NCBI GenBank assembly: GCA_003050645.1
Contig: PEBX01000022.1
Location: 1 to 45,166 of the forward strand
DNA length: 45,166 nt
Direction: 5' to 3'
Origin: Candidatus Carbonibacillus altaicus
GTDB lineage: Bacteria > Bacillota > Bacilli > Thermicanales > DSM-22653
Part shown: one piece after another, positions 17,258 through 25,883 of the stretch
Layout of the letters: the number at the start of each line of letters is the position of its first letter
Position numbering within the stretch: the first letter of the stretch is position 1
Made by a program: the position numbers and the translations under genes
The notes under the pieces: model-generated
Databases searched by the model: none
What the model was told of the DNA's origin: nothing
Seen by the model: the letters and a program-made list of their open reading frames with translations, nothing else

Positions 17258-18169
17258 TTAATCATGATCCGTACTCAGTAATCGATATTGAATCACGGAA
17301 AAGAATAAGATGATGATAAATAAAATCATGGCTTGAGCTGAAGCAACTCCAAATTCATAATCACGGAAAGCAGTTTTATAGATAAGATGCACCAGAGTTT
17401 CGGTGGCATACCCTGGACCACCTTTGGTCATCATGATTATTTGTGTAAAGACTTGAAATGAACCGATTGTGCTTATCATTACCAAATAGAGCGTGGTAGG
17501 TTTTAGCATAGGCAACGTGATCCTGTACCACCGTTGAAAAGGACCGGCCCCATCAATTTTAGCAGCTTCGTAGAGGGTGTCAGGAATATTACTCATCGCG
17601 GCAAGATATAGAATAATTCCTACTCCCGGTGGAGTCAGGATACTCATGATGATAATCGCCCATAAAGCAGTAGCCGACTGACCAAGCCAATCGACAGGAG
17701 GAATGCCAAACCAGCTGAGAAAATAGTTGAACAACCCGAAGCGAAAGTTATATATCCATCTCCATACCATGGCAATAATAACCATAGAAGTAACAGTCGG
17801 GAGGTAAAAAGCGGCTCTGAAAAAACTTTGAGCAATTTTGCCTAACGGGTGGATCAAGGTTGCTAGAATTAATGCAATGACAACATGGACCGGTACTGTA
17901 AAAACCGTATACTTAAAGGTGTTCCATAATGCAACATAAAAGACCTCACTGTTCAATACCTTGATAAAATTATTCAATCCAACCCACGTGCTACCAAAAA
18001 CGTTGTACTCCTGAAACGCCAAAATAAAAGCCCAAATAACAGGAATAGCAATAAACAAGGTAAAAACAACCATTTTTGGAGCCAAAAAGAGGTAATACAC
18101 TCTGTTCTTCCAGATATCTTTCAGTAAATACTTTATCTTCTCTGACTTATAAGGAACTAATGTTTTCAT
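17258..18169 (-). CDS. carbohydrate ABC transporter permease, MalF/UgpA type
   Basis: A 303-residue CUT1 permease with about six membrane helices (for example FLAPKMVVFTLFIAIPVIWA near the N terminus). Its EAA loop is EAAKIDGAGPFQRWYRITLP, with ILYLAAMSNIPDTLY directly before it. It pairs with the MalG-type permease. Encoded 70 nt downstream of the substrate-binding protein on the same strand. Substrate cannot be read from the permease; the neighbouring GH18 and deacetylase remnant suggest an amino-sugar oligomer. Confidence 0.9.
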   Translation of the reverse strand: MKTLVPYKSEKIKYLLKDIWKNRVYYLFLAPKMVVFTLFIAIPVIWAFILAFQEYNVFGSTWVGLNNFIKVLNSEVFYVALWNTFKYTVFTVPVHVVIALILATLIHPLGKIAQSFFRAAFYLPTVTSMVIIAMVWRWIYNFRFGLFNYFLSWFGIPPVDWLGQSATALWAIIIMSILTPPGVGIILYLAAMSNIPDTLYEAAKIDGAGPFQRWYRITLPMLKPTTLYLVMISTIGSFQVFTQIIMMTKGGPGYATETLVHLIYKTAFRDYEFGVASAQAMILFIIILFFSVIQYRLLSTDHD

Positions 18170-18239
18170 CTCGATCTCCCAATCTCTTTGGGATAAGAGA
18201 GTCTAATCTGACCATTAGACTCCCTTCCCGCAATACTCA

Positions 18240-19607
18240 TTACTTGTACTGATTAAGAATTTCTTCTACAGGACCACGCGCTGCTTTTAATGCTTCTTCT
18301 GGCGTTTTTTCACCATTTAGCACCAATTGTAACTGGGTTTGGATCGCTTCGTCAATTTTTTTCCAGTCTGGATGACGGGGAAGCATGACGGCTTGTTCAG
18401 CCATGTTCATCGCTTGCGCCATCTGCGGATTGTCGATAAAGGGGTTTTTCTCAGCTGCGCTCTTTCTTGCAGGGAATACTCCGTAATTTTTTGCCATGGT
18501 ATATTGCTCATCTGTACTGGAAAGATACTTGATTAATTCAGCAACCATCTTTTTCTTTCCGTCGTTTTCTTCATGGAACATCACCCATCCCCCGACGCCT
18601 CCAATAGTTATCGGCTTGCCGGAATCACCGATTGGGTATTCGGCAACCATAAAATTGGTTTTCCATTTATCCGTTTGTGCTGAGGCAATCGCCCAGGTTG
18701 CCCACGGTTCAACAGCGACCATCCTTTGGTCTGACGCTGCCCAGGCCTTCCAGGTGCCTCCCACGTCATTTCCGCCCATTTCCGGTGGTGCCAACTTGTG
18801 GACAAATTTCAGGTCGGACAATTTCTTTAAAGCGGATACTGCCTTGGGATCATCAAACGTATACTGGTTCAGATCTTCGGAAAGTGGTCGGGCTCCGTCC
18901 ATATACAGGAACGGCCATGCCTCATAATAACCCGGCAAAATATAGGTAGAGAAGCCATAAACATCAATCTGTCCGTCCCCATCACGGTCAAAAGTCAATT
19001 GCTTCATCTTCTCCACGAATTCTTCATAAGTCCATCTTCCGTCTTTCGGGGGGTCTACGCCGCGTTCCTTAAAGAGGTCAAGATTGAGCAGCATAGCATG
19101 AACGGTAATAGAGTTGGGAACTCCGTAGATTTTCCCATCATACGTATACGCTTCCAGGGCGTTGGGATAAAAGTCGGCCCACTCATCTTTAGTAAGGTAC
19201 TCATCCATCGGTTCAATCACCCCCTGTTTTATGTGATTGATACTGACCGCACCGCCGCTTATATCCACCGGCGCTATATCCGGCCAGGCTTTACCAGCAA
19301 TCGCCACGTTCAGCTTGTCCGGCATCTCTGCCCACGGAACTTGTACGATTTCAATCTTTACTCCTGGATGAGCCGCTTCAAACTCAGCCGTTTTTGCCTC
19401 CAACCAATGGTATTTATTATCATTGGCATCTGCCCAACGCGGGCCGTCCCATACTGTTATTTTGCCGGTCCACGGTTTTTCCTCTACCTCCTCGCCAGAT
19501 TTGTCCGTTCTCTGAATCTGCTCGCTACTTTTGCCGCATCCAGCTAAAATCGTACCTGCGACTAGGGTCAGCAATGCGGTGATGGCAATCCATTTCTTTG
19601 TTTTCAT
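18240..19607 (-). CDS. sugar ABC transporter substrate-binding lipoprotein (family 1 SBP)
   Basis: A 455-residue extracellular solute-binding protein. The signal peptide MKTKKWIAITALLTLVAGTI ends in the lipobox LAGC, so Cys24 would be lipid-anchored to the membrane. Typical SBP_bac_1 features follow: KITVWDGPRW, HPGVKIEIVQVPWAEMPDKL and the late IGGVGGWVMF. The C terminus EEALKAARGPVEEILNQYK is typical for the family. The ribosome site CTAGGAGGA precedes the ATG. It delivers the substrate to the two permeases downstream. The ligand is unknown; uptake of disaccharides or muropeptides for the cytoplasmic NagZ/NamZ/AmiE set is an attractive inference because no other sugar importer is in the window. 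Confidence 0.92.
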   Translation of the reverse strand: MKTKKWIAITALLTLVAGTILAGCGKSSEQIQRTDKSGEEVEEKPWTGKITVWDGPRWADANDNKYHWLEAKTAEFEAAHPGVKIEIVQVPWAEMPDKLNVAIAGKAWPDIAPVDISGGAVSINHIKQGVIEPMDEYLTKDEWADFYPNALEAYTYDGKIYGVPNSITVHAMLLNLDLFKERGVDPPKDGRWTYEEFVEKMKQLTFDRDGDGQIDVYGFSTYILPGYYEAWPFLYMDGARPLSEDLNQYTFDDPKAVSALKKLSDLKFVHKLAPPEMGGNDVGGTWKAWAASDQRMVAVEPWATWAIASAQTDKWKTNFMVAEYPIGDSGKPITIGGVGGWVMFHEENDGKKKMVAELIKYLSSTDEQYTMAKNYGVFPARKSAAEKNPFIDNPQMAQAMNMAEQAVMLPRHPDWKKIDEAIQTQLQLVLNGEKTPEEALKAARGPVEEILNQYK

Positions 19608-19689
19608 GCTATTTTCTTCCTCCTAGCTTTACTCATATAGAATTTGGACATTATTGAAATAAGTATATCATGAGTTAATAATTAAGTTT

Positions 19690-20396
19690 CTACTCTTCCA
19701 GTTCGAATCGCGGCAAGGACGCCCATCTTCTCACGTTCGCCCTTGCCGGAAGCATTAAGGCTTGCGCATATTTGACGTCCATCAGACAACCCCGCATCAC
19801 TGCGAGATGCATATAATAAACCAGATAACGAAATGATAAAACGCCTCCAGCAATAAACTGGTATTGTTTTATCCCTTCAACCCAACTTTCGTAAATAGAG
19901 GTAATGTCCATATAGACATCGGACTGAAAGTCGTAAGGATCATCCCAATTCTCTCCATAGAACAGTTCTCTGACGCTGTCTGAAGGATCTTTTCGCTCAA
20001 TTGTAGACAAAGCGGCGATCACAATGATACTGGTGTTGGCATGATCCAGAAGTATGCTATTCTTCCAATACGTAATAACGATATCCTGCCTTCTTTTCCC
20101 AGATGATACCTGCGAGTCGAAACTTAATTTCATCATTGACCGGTAATACTGAGTCGCGATATGGGAAAAAGATGGCTTCGGCTTCGAGAATTTTCGCAAC
20201 CCTTCTGGCTTCTTCAATTTTTTTGCATTGCATAGGCTTCTACGGAAAGTGTGGGATGACACTTTTCATCTAGAGTCAAACGAACAACGCTTGCTCCACG
20301 ACCCGCTTAGGTATATTTTGCAATAACTCCTCCTGCCACCAGCTCCATATCACCGCAATGAGCCCCGATCGCCATGATGTGATACCTTTTCTTCAA
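19690..20396 (-). pseudogene. PIG-L family deacetylase, decayed paralogue
   Basis: Reading from TTG 20396 (GGAGCGAA upstream) gives RYHIMAIGAHCGDMELVAGG, clearly related to the deacetylase at 6674-7378, but a stop follows after about 30 codons. Several frame changes occur around 20150-20310. The C-terminal 110 residues remain readable: LSTIERKDPS, GENWDDPYDFQSDVYMDI and RFELEE at the end, paralleling GLKTIERK and DNWEDPYDFEPEVFIDI in the intact copy. The Gly in place of the base Asp (AHCGDME) is shared with that copy. It lies between GH18 and the ABC genes on the same strand, so it was once part of that operon. Confidence 0.85.
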
Positions 20397-20955
20397 AATC
20401 GATTCGCTCCTTATCACTTTACCACTTTCAAGCCGCATCTTATTTCTTTTCTACATATCTAGAAAACATAAAGTTACGTTTTCCATGTCTTCGAGATACA
20501 ATCTACACAAAGTAGCCAAGATGTGCTACGTTTCTATCTCTGAGATCTTGTTCTTGAAATTGTATACTCTACTTTTTTCCGATGAGCTACGAATAAAATG
20601 ATGTTGACGTCTTCATTTCCGTATCTCCAGCTAGGTTGTGATGCAGAAGGTATGATAACACCGTAAGGAGGTACGTGCCATATGGTATTGATACCGATAA
20701 ACAGCACTATCGGTCTTGATTGGCGAAACAATGTTATTATACTCATCCTTCAACTTCGCATGATCTATCTTCATATCTTCAAACTATCATCGAACCCTCT
20801 CACAGCTCTCCAAATTCTCAAGTCGACTAAATATCTATACCAAAGCTGAACAACACAAAAATGATGAATTATTTATTTGTAAGTGGTAGCATAGGCCAAC
20901 AAACTCCGTCAATAAACAATCGCTGAAACATACTTCACTACAATTGCAATGTTAT
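20397..20955. other. 559-bp AT-rich gap, no gene recognised
   Basis: I see no supported gene. Short frames exist on both strands, including a 70-codon minus frame with PPYGVIIPSASQPSWRYGNE and a plus frame after an AAGGAGGT string at about 20666, but neither has recognisable homology. The stretch may be further decay between the GH18 gene and the deacetylase remnant. Confidence 0.4.
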
Positions 20956-22008
20956 CTACAACACCCCCCATACACCAGGATCTTCTTGGCCAAGTCGCCA
21001 AAATGCTGTTCCGGCCAGCTTATAGTCATCGATAAGCGCACTTTTTTCGCGTAAGCTTTGCGCATCGTCGTAATGGACGACCGTGATCCTACCATCTTCC
21101 AGTGGCCATATCCCCCAGGGAGATGTCTCAGGATCGCGCCCCGAACGGACAAATTCCGTAAGGTGTTCTGCGATCTGTACGTAACCATACCCATCACCAG
21201 GTTCAAAACCAGCTTCCGCCGCGGTACGAAGTGGTATATCGAGATCGGTTTTTCTCGTCGACCATGCCTCTGGCGCCATCGGTTGTTTCGAGGTCCAGGC
21301 CCGCGCATAAAAAGGCAGACCTAGGACAATCTTGTTTGCCGGGACAATTTTTAACGTATATCCCAGAACCTTGCGCAGCCACCAAAGAGGCCCCACAGGA
21401 CCAGGCTCCAGATTCCGAGCATGATAGTCATAACCCATAAGGATGAATTGGTCGACTGCTTGACCTAACTCCAAATAATCATACGGCTCTGCCCACGATG
21501 ACACCCACGCTGCCGAAGCCGGATCAAGCTCTTGTCTTAACGCTTCAATGGGTTTCGGTGGGCCGGTCTGACAGACGACGTCGACAGAGAGCTGCATCCC
21601 TAGACCATGCAGACGTTCGCTCATCTCATATACGAACGCTGTGTAATGATCGCGCCAATGTCCGAAGGGGCCTTCAAAGTCCAAGTTGATACCAGCCAGG
21701 CGATACGTTTCAGCAAACCTGGCGAGCGCCTCGACAGCTTTACGACGTCGATTGGGGTTGCTCAAGATGGCCCCTGCTACATCGGCCTTAAATGCTTCAT
21801 TAACCACAAGCGGGACTGCCGAAACGCCCCGTTCTTCCGCCCATGCCAGCACATTACGGATTTCGCTGGGTTCAACTGAAACGTGTAGCGTCGCTTCAGC
21901 ATCAAGCCGCAGCCAGGTTGGACTCACGTGCGTGAGATGATGGCCATAAAGCAGAAATGACTCACGACTTTCCGCGCTCCCTGGGACCAACCACCCGAGT
22001 TTGAACAC
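20956..22008 (-). CDS. glycoside hydrolase family 18 protein (SleL/YaaH-like glucosaminidase)
   Basis: A 350-residue GH18 TIM barrel. The catalytic beta-4 motif is GINLDFE (106-112), with Glu112 as the proton donor and Asp110 as its helper. MGYDYHARN (about 191-199) is the conserved beta-6 region, and the late W of TAFWRLGQ closes the barrel. Relatives hydrolyse chitin or peptidoglycan GlcNAc bonds. No signal peptide or LysM domain is present (starts MFKLGWLVPGS from a GTG, AAGGGGGTG upstream), so a cytoplasmic role on imported oligomers is likely. It is the first gene after the operator/promoter at 22084-22134 and heads the strand-collinear transporter block. Confidence 0.85.
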   Translation of the reverse strand: MFKLGWLVPGSAESRESFLLYGHHLTHVSPTWLRLDAEATLHVSVEPSEIRNVLAWAEERGVSAVPLVVNEAFKADVAGAILSNPNRRRKAVEALARFAETYRLAGINLDFEGPFGHWRDHYTAFVYEMSERLHGLGMQLSVDVVCQTGPPKPIEALRQELDPASAAWVSSWAEPYDYLELGQAVDQFILMGYDYHARNLEPGPVGPLWWLRKVLGYTLKIVPANKIVLGLPFYARAWTSKQPMAPEAWSTRKTDLDIPLRTAAEAGFEPGDGYGYVQIAEHLTEFVRSGRDPETSPWGIWPLEDGRITVVHYDDAQSLREKSALIDDYKLAGTAFWRLGQEDPGVWGVL

Positions 22009-22083
22009 CTACACCCCCTTTCCAAGCCCATATGTACATATATGAGCGCTTTCATCAAAAACCCGACTCCAGTGATGACCTAG

Positions 22084-22095
22084 ATGTCTAGACCA
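22084..22095. promoter_or_regulatory. NagR/DasR-like operator (dre-type box) of the GH18 gene
   Basis: ATGTCTAGACCA, identical to the box at 14263-14274 and in the same position relative to its promoter (just downstream of the -10). This implies control of the GH18/transporter block by the GntR regulator at 12511-13236. Confidence 0.7.
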
Positions 22096-22104
22096 GGTAC
22101 CTCT

Positions 22105-22134
22105 ATCATACACAAACGTCCTAGATCCTGTCAA
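22105..22134 (-). promoter_or_regulatory. sigma-A promoter of the GH18 gene
   Basis: On the minus strand TTGACA (22134-22129) and TATGAT (22110-22105) are separated by 18 nt, the same spacing as in the recycling-operon promoter. Transcription would start near 22098, about 90 nt before the GTG start. Similarity between the two regions continues upstream for roughly 75 nt, so one is a copy of the other. Confidence 0.75.
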
Positions 22135-22442
22135 TGGGATTTTCGCAATTAATTTTCGTCAAATATGATTGGGACACAATCGAATTTTCAATATGTAGAC
22201 GCTTACACTTGACCTGTAAACTGAACTGGAAAAGCCAGGTCCATAAGCATATAATGAACCAGTTTTGGACTTCCCCCAGATCTTCGTCGAAGTCGCGCAT
22301 AGAGGATAGCCTGCACAAGGCTTAACATGCAATTTTATTCGTTGGCACTAAACGGACATTGTCGTCGATTAAAATGAGCAGGGTCAAACAAACCGTTCCA
22401 TGATCGGTCTTGTTCCAATGCATGATTTCATAAGTCCAATAA
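22135..22442. other. upstream region, no gene recognised
   Basis: The left part (to about 22210) is the diverged copy of 14314-14387. The rest shows only short frames without a recognisable product and is probably debris downstream of the transposase remnant. Confidence 0.4.
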
Positions 22443-22786
22443 CTAGAGGGCTCTTCCGGGTTTCCTGTTGCATGAACGGAGTGCTTGAGCGATGTTATGC
22501 ACATTGTCTAGTCGAAACAAGCTAATCGCTAAATAACGAAGTGTAGCCATCGTACTCGGTTCTTGCCCCGTGCGAATCTGCGACCGATCTTTATCAACAC
22601 CACAGTTCCTCAGCCCACAAGGGCAACCCACTATCCGACCACTTCAGCGATGTATTTCATGGATTCCCTGACAAGTTGACAGAAAACGAGATAGTGGTGT
22701 TCGTCTATCAGTTGTTTCCATCTCTTTTCTTCCTCGGGGTCAATGGGGCGGACGACCAATGATTGCAGTTCTGTTTGTGGTGGTAT
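22443..22786 (-). pseudogene. DUF4338 (DruA-like)-type transposase, ends only
   Basis: After AGAGGAG the frame opens with IPPQTELQSLVVRPIDPEEE, then KRWKQLIDEHHYL and ESMKYIAEVVG, the typical N terminus of DUF4338 proteins. The start codon is ATA instead of ATG (22786-22784) and a stop follows VVG. About 30 nt later comes a typical C terminus: DKDRSQIRTGQEPSTMATLR, YLAISLFRL and NIAQALRSCNR. The whole middle, normally several hundred residues, is gone. DUF4338 occurs both in transposase-like proteins and in the Druantia defence protein DruA; the C terminus here points to the transposase type. Confidence 0.65.
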
Positions 22787-22825
22787 GCCAGAGCTCCTCT
22801 GATGTTTGAAAATTTCTTATTCGGC

Positions 22826-23299
22826 CTACATCCTGCTAGACCTTGACGAAATCCTGGAATGCAGGACGATCCGTTTTAGCTGGACGCCGGAACAAGTCTG
22901 TCCACATAAATGCCTAGGGTGTGGTGGCGTTCCGACTCCCGCCGGCGTGTAGAAAGCGGTAATCCCGGCACCACCGGCCCGGATTCTTTCCGCCAGGGTG
23001 CCTAGCGAAACGATCTCCAACTCCAATTCCCCTGAAAGCACCTGCCGTTCGAACTCCTTGTTTTCTCCGACGTAGGAGGAGATCATTTTCTTGATCTGTT
23101 GGTTTTTTAGCAGCAGTCCCAGGCTCCAATCGTCGACGCCGCAGTTGTTGGAGATGACGGTAAGGTTTTTGATCCCTTTCTCCGCCAAGGCGAGAATCAG
23201 ATTTTCTGAAATGCTGACAAGGCCGAAACCGCCGACCATAATGACGGCGCCGTCATGAATGTCATAGATGGCGTCCAAAAAAGTATCACATATTGGTTA
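22826..23299 (-). pseudogene. 3-oxoacid CoA-transferase subunit A, broken
   Basis: [20 protein letters not shown] and [20 protein letters not shown] are the N half of ScoA/AtoD-type CoA-transferase alpha subunits, which move CoA to acetoacetate. [16 protein letters not shown] is the conserved end of that half. The sequence then runs into unrelated codons, so the C half is missing. At the 5' end a good ribosome site (GAGGTCGAAGC) precedes ATG 23299, but codon 2 is TAA. Both ends are therefore damaged. It suggests a former acetoacetate or 3-hydroxybutyrate pathway together with the nearby thiolase and SDR remnants. Confidence 0.8.
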
Positions 23300-23397
23300 C
23301 ATTGCTTCGACCTCTCTTTTATCAGTCGTTCCTGCAAGCCGGATTCCAAACAAGGCCGATCATCGCGCTGCATTCGGCCAAACCGCGGAATTTCCGG

Positions 23398-24810
23398 TCA
23401 CTGCGCCAACCGCTGTTCGATCCAGTTCAATGCCGAAGTCTCGCGGGCGATGTCCAGATGATTATAGTCATAACCTTGCTGAGCTGCCACATGTGCGCCC
23501 CGTCTGGTTATTCCGGCGGTGTACGTCGCGCTTCTGACAAACAACAAACCGTCGCTTGCGGCGGCTTTCTCCCCTATCGGCCACCAGCCGAACGCGTAAG
23601 ACAGCGTCTGATTTGTGCCGTACAGGTTGTATATGGTTACGTTCGGATCGATTCCTTTATTGTTGAGTGTGCCTATAAAATTGCCGGTTCCGTTTTTGCC
23701 GTTTGCGTTGGCGATGGCGCTGTCGATGCCTTCGGAAGAAACATACAGGCTGCTGCCGCCGTAATACAGTTTGTACATCGTGTCGTTGCCGTCGGCCGCC
23801 GTCCAACTGTCTGAATTAAAGCCGACCGGATTCGCTGTATCGTCGACCCAGTTCCACAACAGCTGCGTTTGCCCTTCAAAATAGTTGCCGCCGTATTTGT
23901 CCGTCATGTCCCAGCGGGTGTAGTTGCGGTAGGCGTAATAAATATAAGCCTTGTAGAAAGCCAGCGGTCCATTCTTGTTGTTACTGATGACATCCAAATT
24001 GGCCGTGTAGTATCTGAACATGGTATCCAGTCCTTTAAACGGAGCAGCTACGGAAACATATTTCCTCACATCCCCGCGGTAATCCGTCATCCACGTCGTA
24101 TCAGACCATTCGTTGTTCAGAGAGCTCAAATAAGCAGCGGCAGCCAGATTTCCCTTGCTGTGGGCGACGATATCCACCTGCGTCGCGCCGGTGCGGAATT
24201 TGATCACTTCAATCGCATCCGCTATCAATTCGGCATGCACCAGATTATTGCCTTGCGTGTGTGGGAATGAAATCGCGAACACCTTAAAGCCGCGGTCGGA
24301 TAAATATTGCATCAACCCCACTTTGCCGATGGATGCAGGCGTTTGCTGGTCCCACGGATGCGCCCAGGCCCGGTTCATGTCATCCCCGGCCCCGTGCACC
24401 AGAAGGACGGGAACCGATTTTGTGCCCGTGTCCCATTTGGGACCGTAGCCGATCAAAAAGTAACGATTACTCTTCAGATGCCCGTAATCCCCGAATTGAT
24501 AATCGTTGGAACTGCTGCTCGATCCGTCTTTGACAAAAATATCTGCTGGAAACCAGGACCTGACCTTGTTATTGGCCGGCAAACTGAATTTGACCAGTTT
24601 TTCCTGGCCGTTCACCATTTGCGGGGTCGAATCGCCCCACAACTCGACCCGGGACCACGGTTGCGGATCGGCAACCGTGGCAATCAGCATCGGCGAAGCG
24701 GCCTGCACCGGCTTCGGAGAAAGGGAAAAACCGCATACGGACAAAGCAAAAGACAGAACAAACGTCAAAAACAAGTTGAACCGACGAATCCTTTTCAACA
24801 CCATCGTCAT
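23398..24810 (-). CDS. secreted alpha/beta hydrolase (lipase or PHB-depolymerase-like)
   Basis: A 470-residue exported hydrolase. The signal peptide MTMVLKRIRRFNLFLTFVLS continues hydrophobically to KPVQAAS, with likely cleavage after VQA. The oxyanion-loop region is VLLVHGAGDD (136-144) and the nucleophile elbow is AHSKG (Ser218). A late His in YDYNHLDIARE fits the triad. Secreted lipases and PhaZ7-type polyhydroxybutyrate depolymerases share this plan (compare QVDIVAHSxG). The gene seems intact and stands among remnants of acetoacetate-metabolism genes, which would fit a polyester or lipid substrate, but that is inference. The ribosome site is weak (AGTAGG). Confidence 0.75.
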   Translation of the reverse strand: MTMVLKRIRRFNLFLTFVLSFALSVCGFSLSPKPVQAASPMLIATVADPQPWSRVELWGDSTPQMVNGQEKLVKFSLPANNKVRSWFPADIFVKDGSSSSSNDYQFGDYGHLKSNRYFLIGYGPKWDTGTKSVPVLLVHGAGDDMNRAWAHPWDQQTPASIGKVGLMQYLSDRGFKVFAISFPHTQGNNLVHAELIADAIEVIKFRTGATQVDIVAHSKGNLAAAAYLSSLNNEWSDTTWMTDYRGDVRKYVSVAAPFKGLDTMFRYYTANLDVISNNKNGPLAFYKAYIYYAYRNYTRWDMTDKYGGNYFEGQTQLLWNWVDDTANPVGFNSDSWTAADGNDTMYKLYYGGSSLYVSSEGIDSAIANANGKNGTGNFIGTLNNKGIDPNVTIYNLYGTNQTLSYAFGWWPIGEKAAASDGLLFVRSATYTAGITRRGAHVAAQQGYDYNHLDIARETSALNWIEQRLAQ

Positions 24811-24857
24811 TGCCTACTTTTTGAATAATATCATTATTCTCACTATTTTCTGCCGGT

Positions 24858-25210
24858 TCATTTCAGGCTTACGATCAATTGGGGCGCATATTGCCCGTCA
24901 TTGCCGCCGTAGATTTCCAGCGTGTTGGCGGCAAAGCTCGCCGTCGTATCCGCTTTGATGCAAAACTGATTTTGTTTCCGGAAGCGATGGTCGCGAGAGC
25001 CGAAGCGGGTAAAGCGGCTTCCGCATACTCGCGGTCCCCGTTCGGGACGCTCATGGTCATGGCGCTGTACAACGATACTGCCGCATTGTAGCCCGCTTGC
25101 TCGATGCCGCTGACCGATCTGAAATATCCGTACTTGATGTCCACGTTGTGGATCAAATTCATCTGGTCGAAGGCATTCATCGCGAACTTTTGTCCGTTTG
25201 CGCTTCTTTC
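24858..25210 (-). pseudogene. C-terminal fragment of an exported protein, frameshifted
   Basis: Readable pieces are NLIHNVDIKYGYFRSVSGIE, SLYSAMTMSVPNGDREYAEA and LATIASGNKISF. After a frame change near 24960 it continues with IKADTTASFAANTLEIYGGN and ends QYAPQLIVSLK-stop at 24858. The alternating beta pattern suggests a C-terminal beta-sandwich domain of a secreted or surface protein. I do not recognise the family. It lies 48 nt upstream of the lipase gene on the same strand, so both may once have belonged to one extracellular system. Confidence 0.5.
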
Positions 25211-25399
25211 TCTATTTTTTAGAATTTTTTTATAGATCGAAGAAATTTTCCGCAATGCGCTGCACATCGACAGCTATTACCTCCATCGCTTTTGTCGTTT
25301 CTTCAACCCTCTGCATCTGTATCCTTCCACCGCGGCCACTTCGTCCACCGTTGCAGCGATTTGGTGCGCCGCTTCGGCGGTTCTGTCCGCGCCGGCAGT

Positions 25400-25601
25400 C
25401 GGATGCACTAAACTGATTCCGCTTCCGTTCACGTTCACGATTTCGCGGTTCAGTCCGAGTTCCTTTTCAACGGCCAGATATTGCGCCGCGAAAGCCTCGT
25501 TGATCTCGATCAGTTCGACGTCCCGCAGACCCCACCCGACCCGCTTCAGCCCAGAATTACGGACTGGAACTCATCGCCTCCACCCCGCCCTCAATCACAA
25601 T
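25400..25601 (-). pseudogene. thiolase, fragments of middle and C terminus
   Basis: IVIEGGVEAMSSSP (25601-25560) resembles the thiolase segment AGGxExMSxxP. It is followed after a stop and frame change by DVELIEINEAFAAQYLAVEK and LNREIVNVNGSGISLVHP, a near-perfect thiolase C-terminal region (NEAF motif and the G-x-x-x-x-HP motif). More than 150 residues between them are missing. Sequence beyond HP (to about 25225) reads like pieces of a chemoreceptor-type helical repeat (EAAHQIAATVDEVA, RVEETTKAMEVIA), so another deletion has fused unrelated genes. Confidence 0.75.
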
Positions 25602-25858
25602 TCAGCACTTTTTCCGGTACCTTACTGACCATTCCCGTTTCGATCAAGCCCGGGGCGACCGCGTTGACGCAAATGCCTTTGGCACCAATTCCTTCACCCA
25701 CGTTTTTGTCAAACCGATCGCTCCCGCTTTTGTGGCGGCGTAATTCGTCTGCCCGATATTTTCGTGAATCCGCCAATTTCGGCTAAGCGGAGAACCGCCG
25801 CTCTGCCGATCCCGTTCGCGCCGCCCGTGATGACGGATGCCTTGCCTTTCAGTCTCAT
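25591..25858 (-). pseudogene. short-chain dehydrogenase (FabG/BDH-like), internally deleted
   Basis: From ATG 25858 (GAGAGGAGG upstream) it reads [20 protein letters not shown] with the NAD(P) motif TGGxxGIG. After about 30 residues it jumps to another frame carrying the catalytic-type NYAATKAG and then [20 protein letters not shown]. About 110 residues between the two are missing, and the end (KVPEKVLN) runs into a thiolase remnant. The surviving parts resemble the intact SDR at 29339-30079. It follows the alpha/beta hydrolase gene by 25 nt, the same gene neighbourhood type as in the intact cluster. Confidence 0.82.
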
Positions 25859-25883
25859 CCCTGCCTCCTCTCCTCGTTATCTG

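Noticed and set aside
18496-18927. 143-codon plus-strand frame inside the SBP gene
   Set aside because: It is antisense to a well-supported lipoprotein gene and has no recognisable domain.
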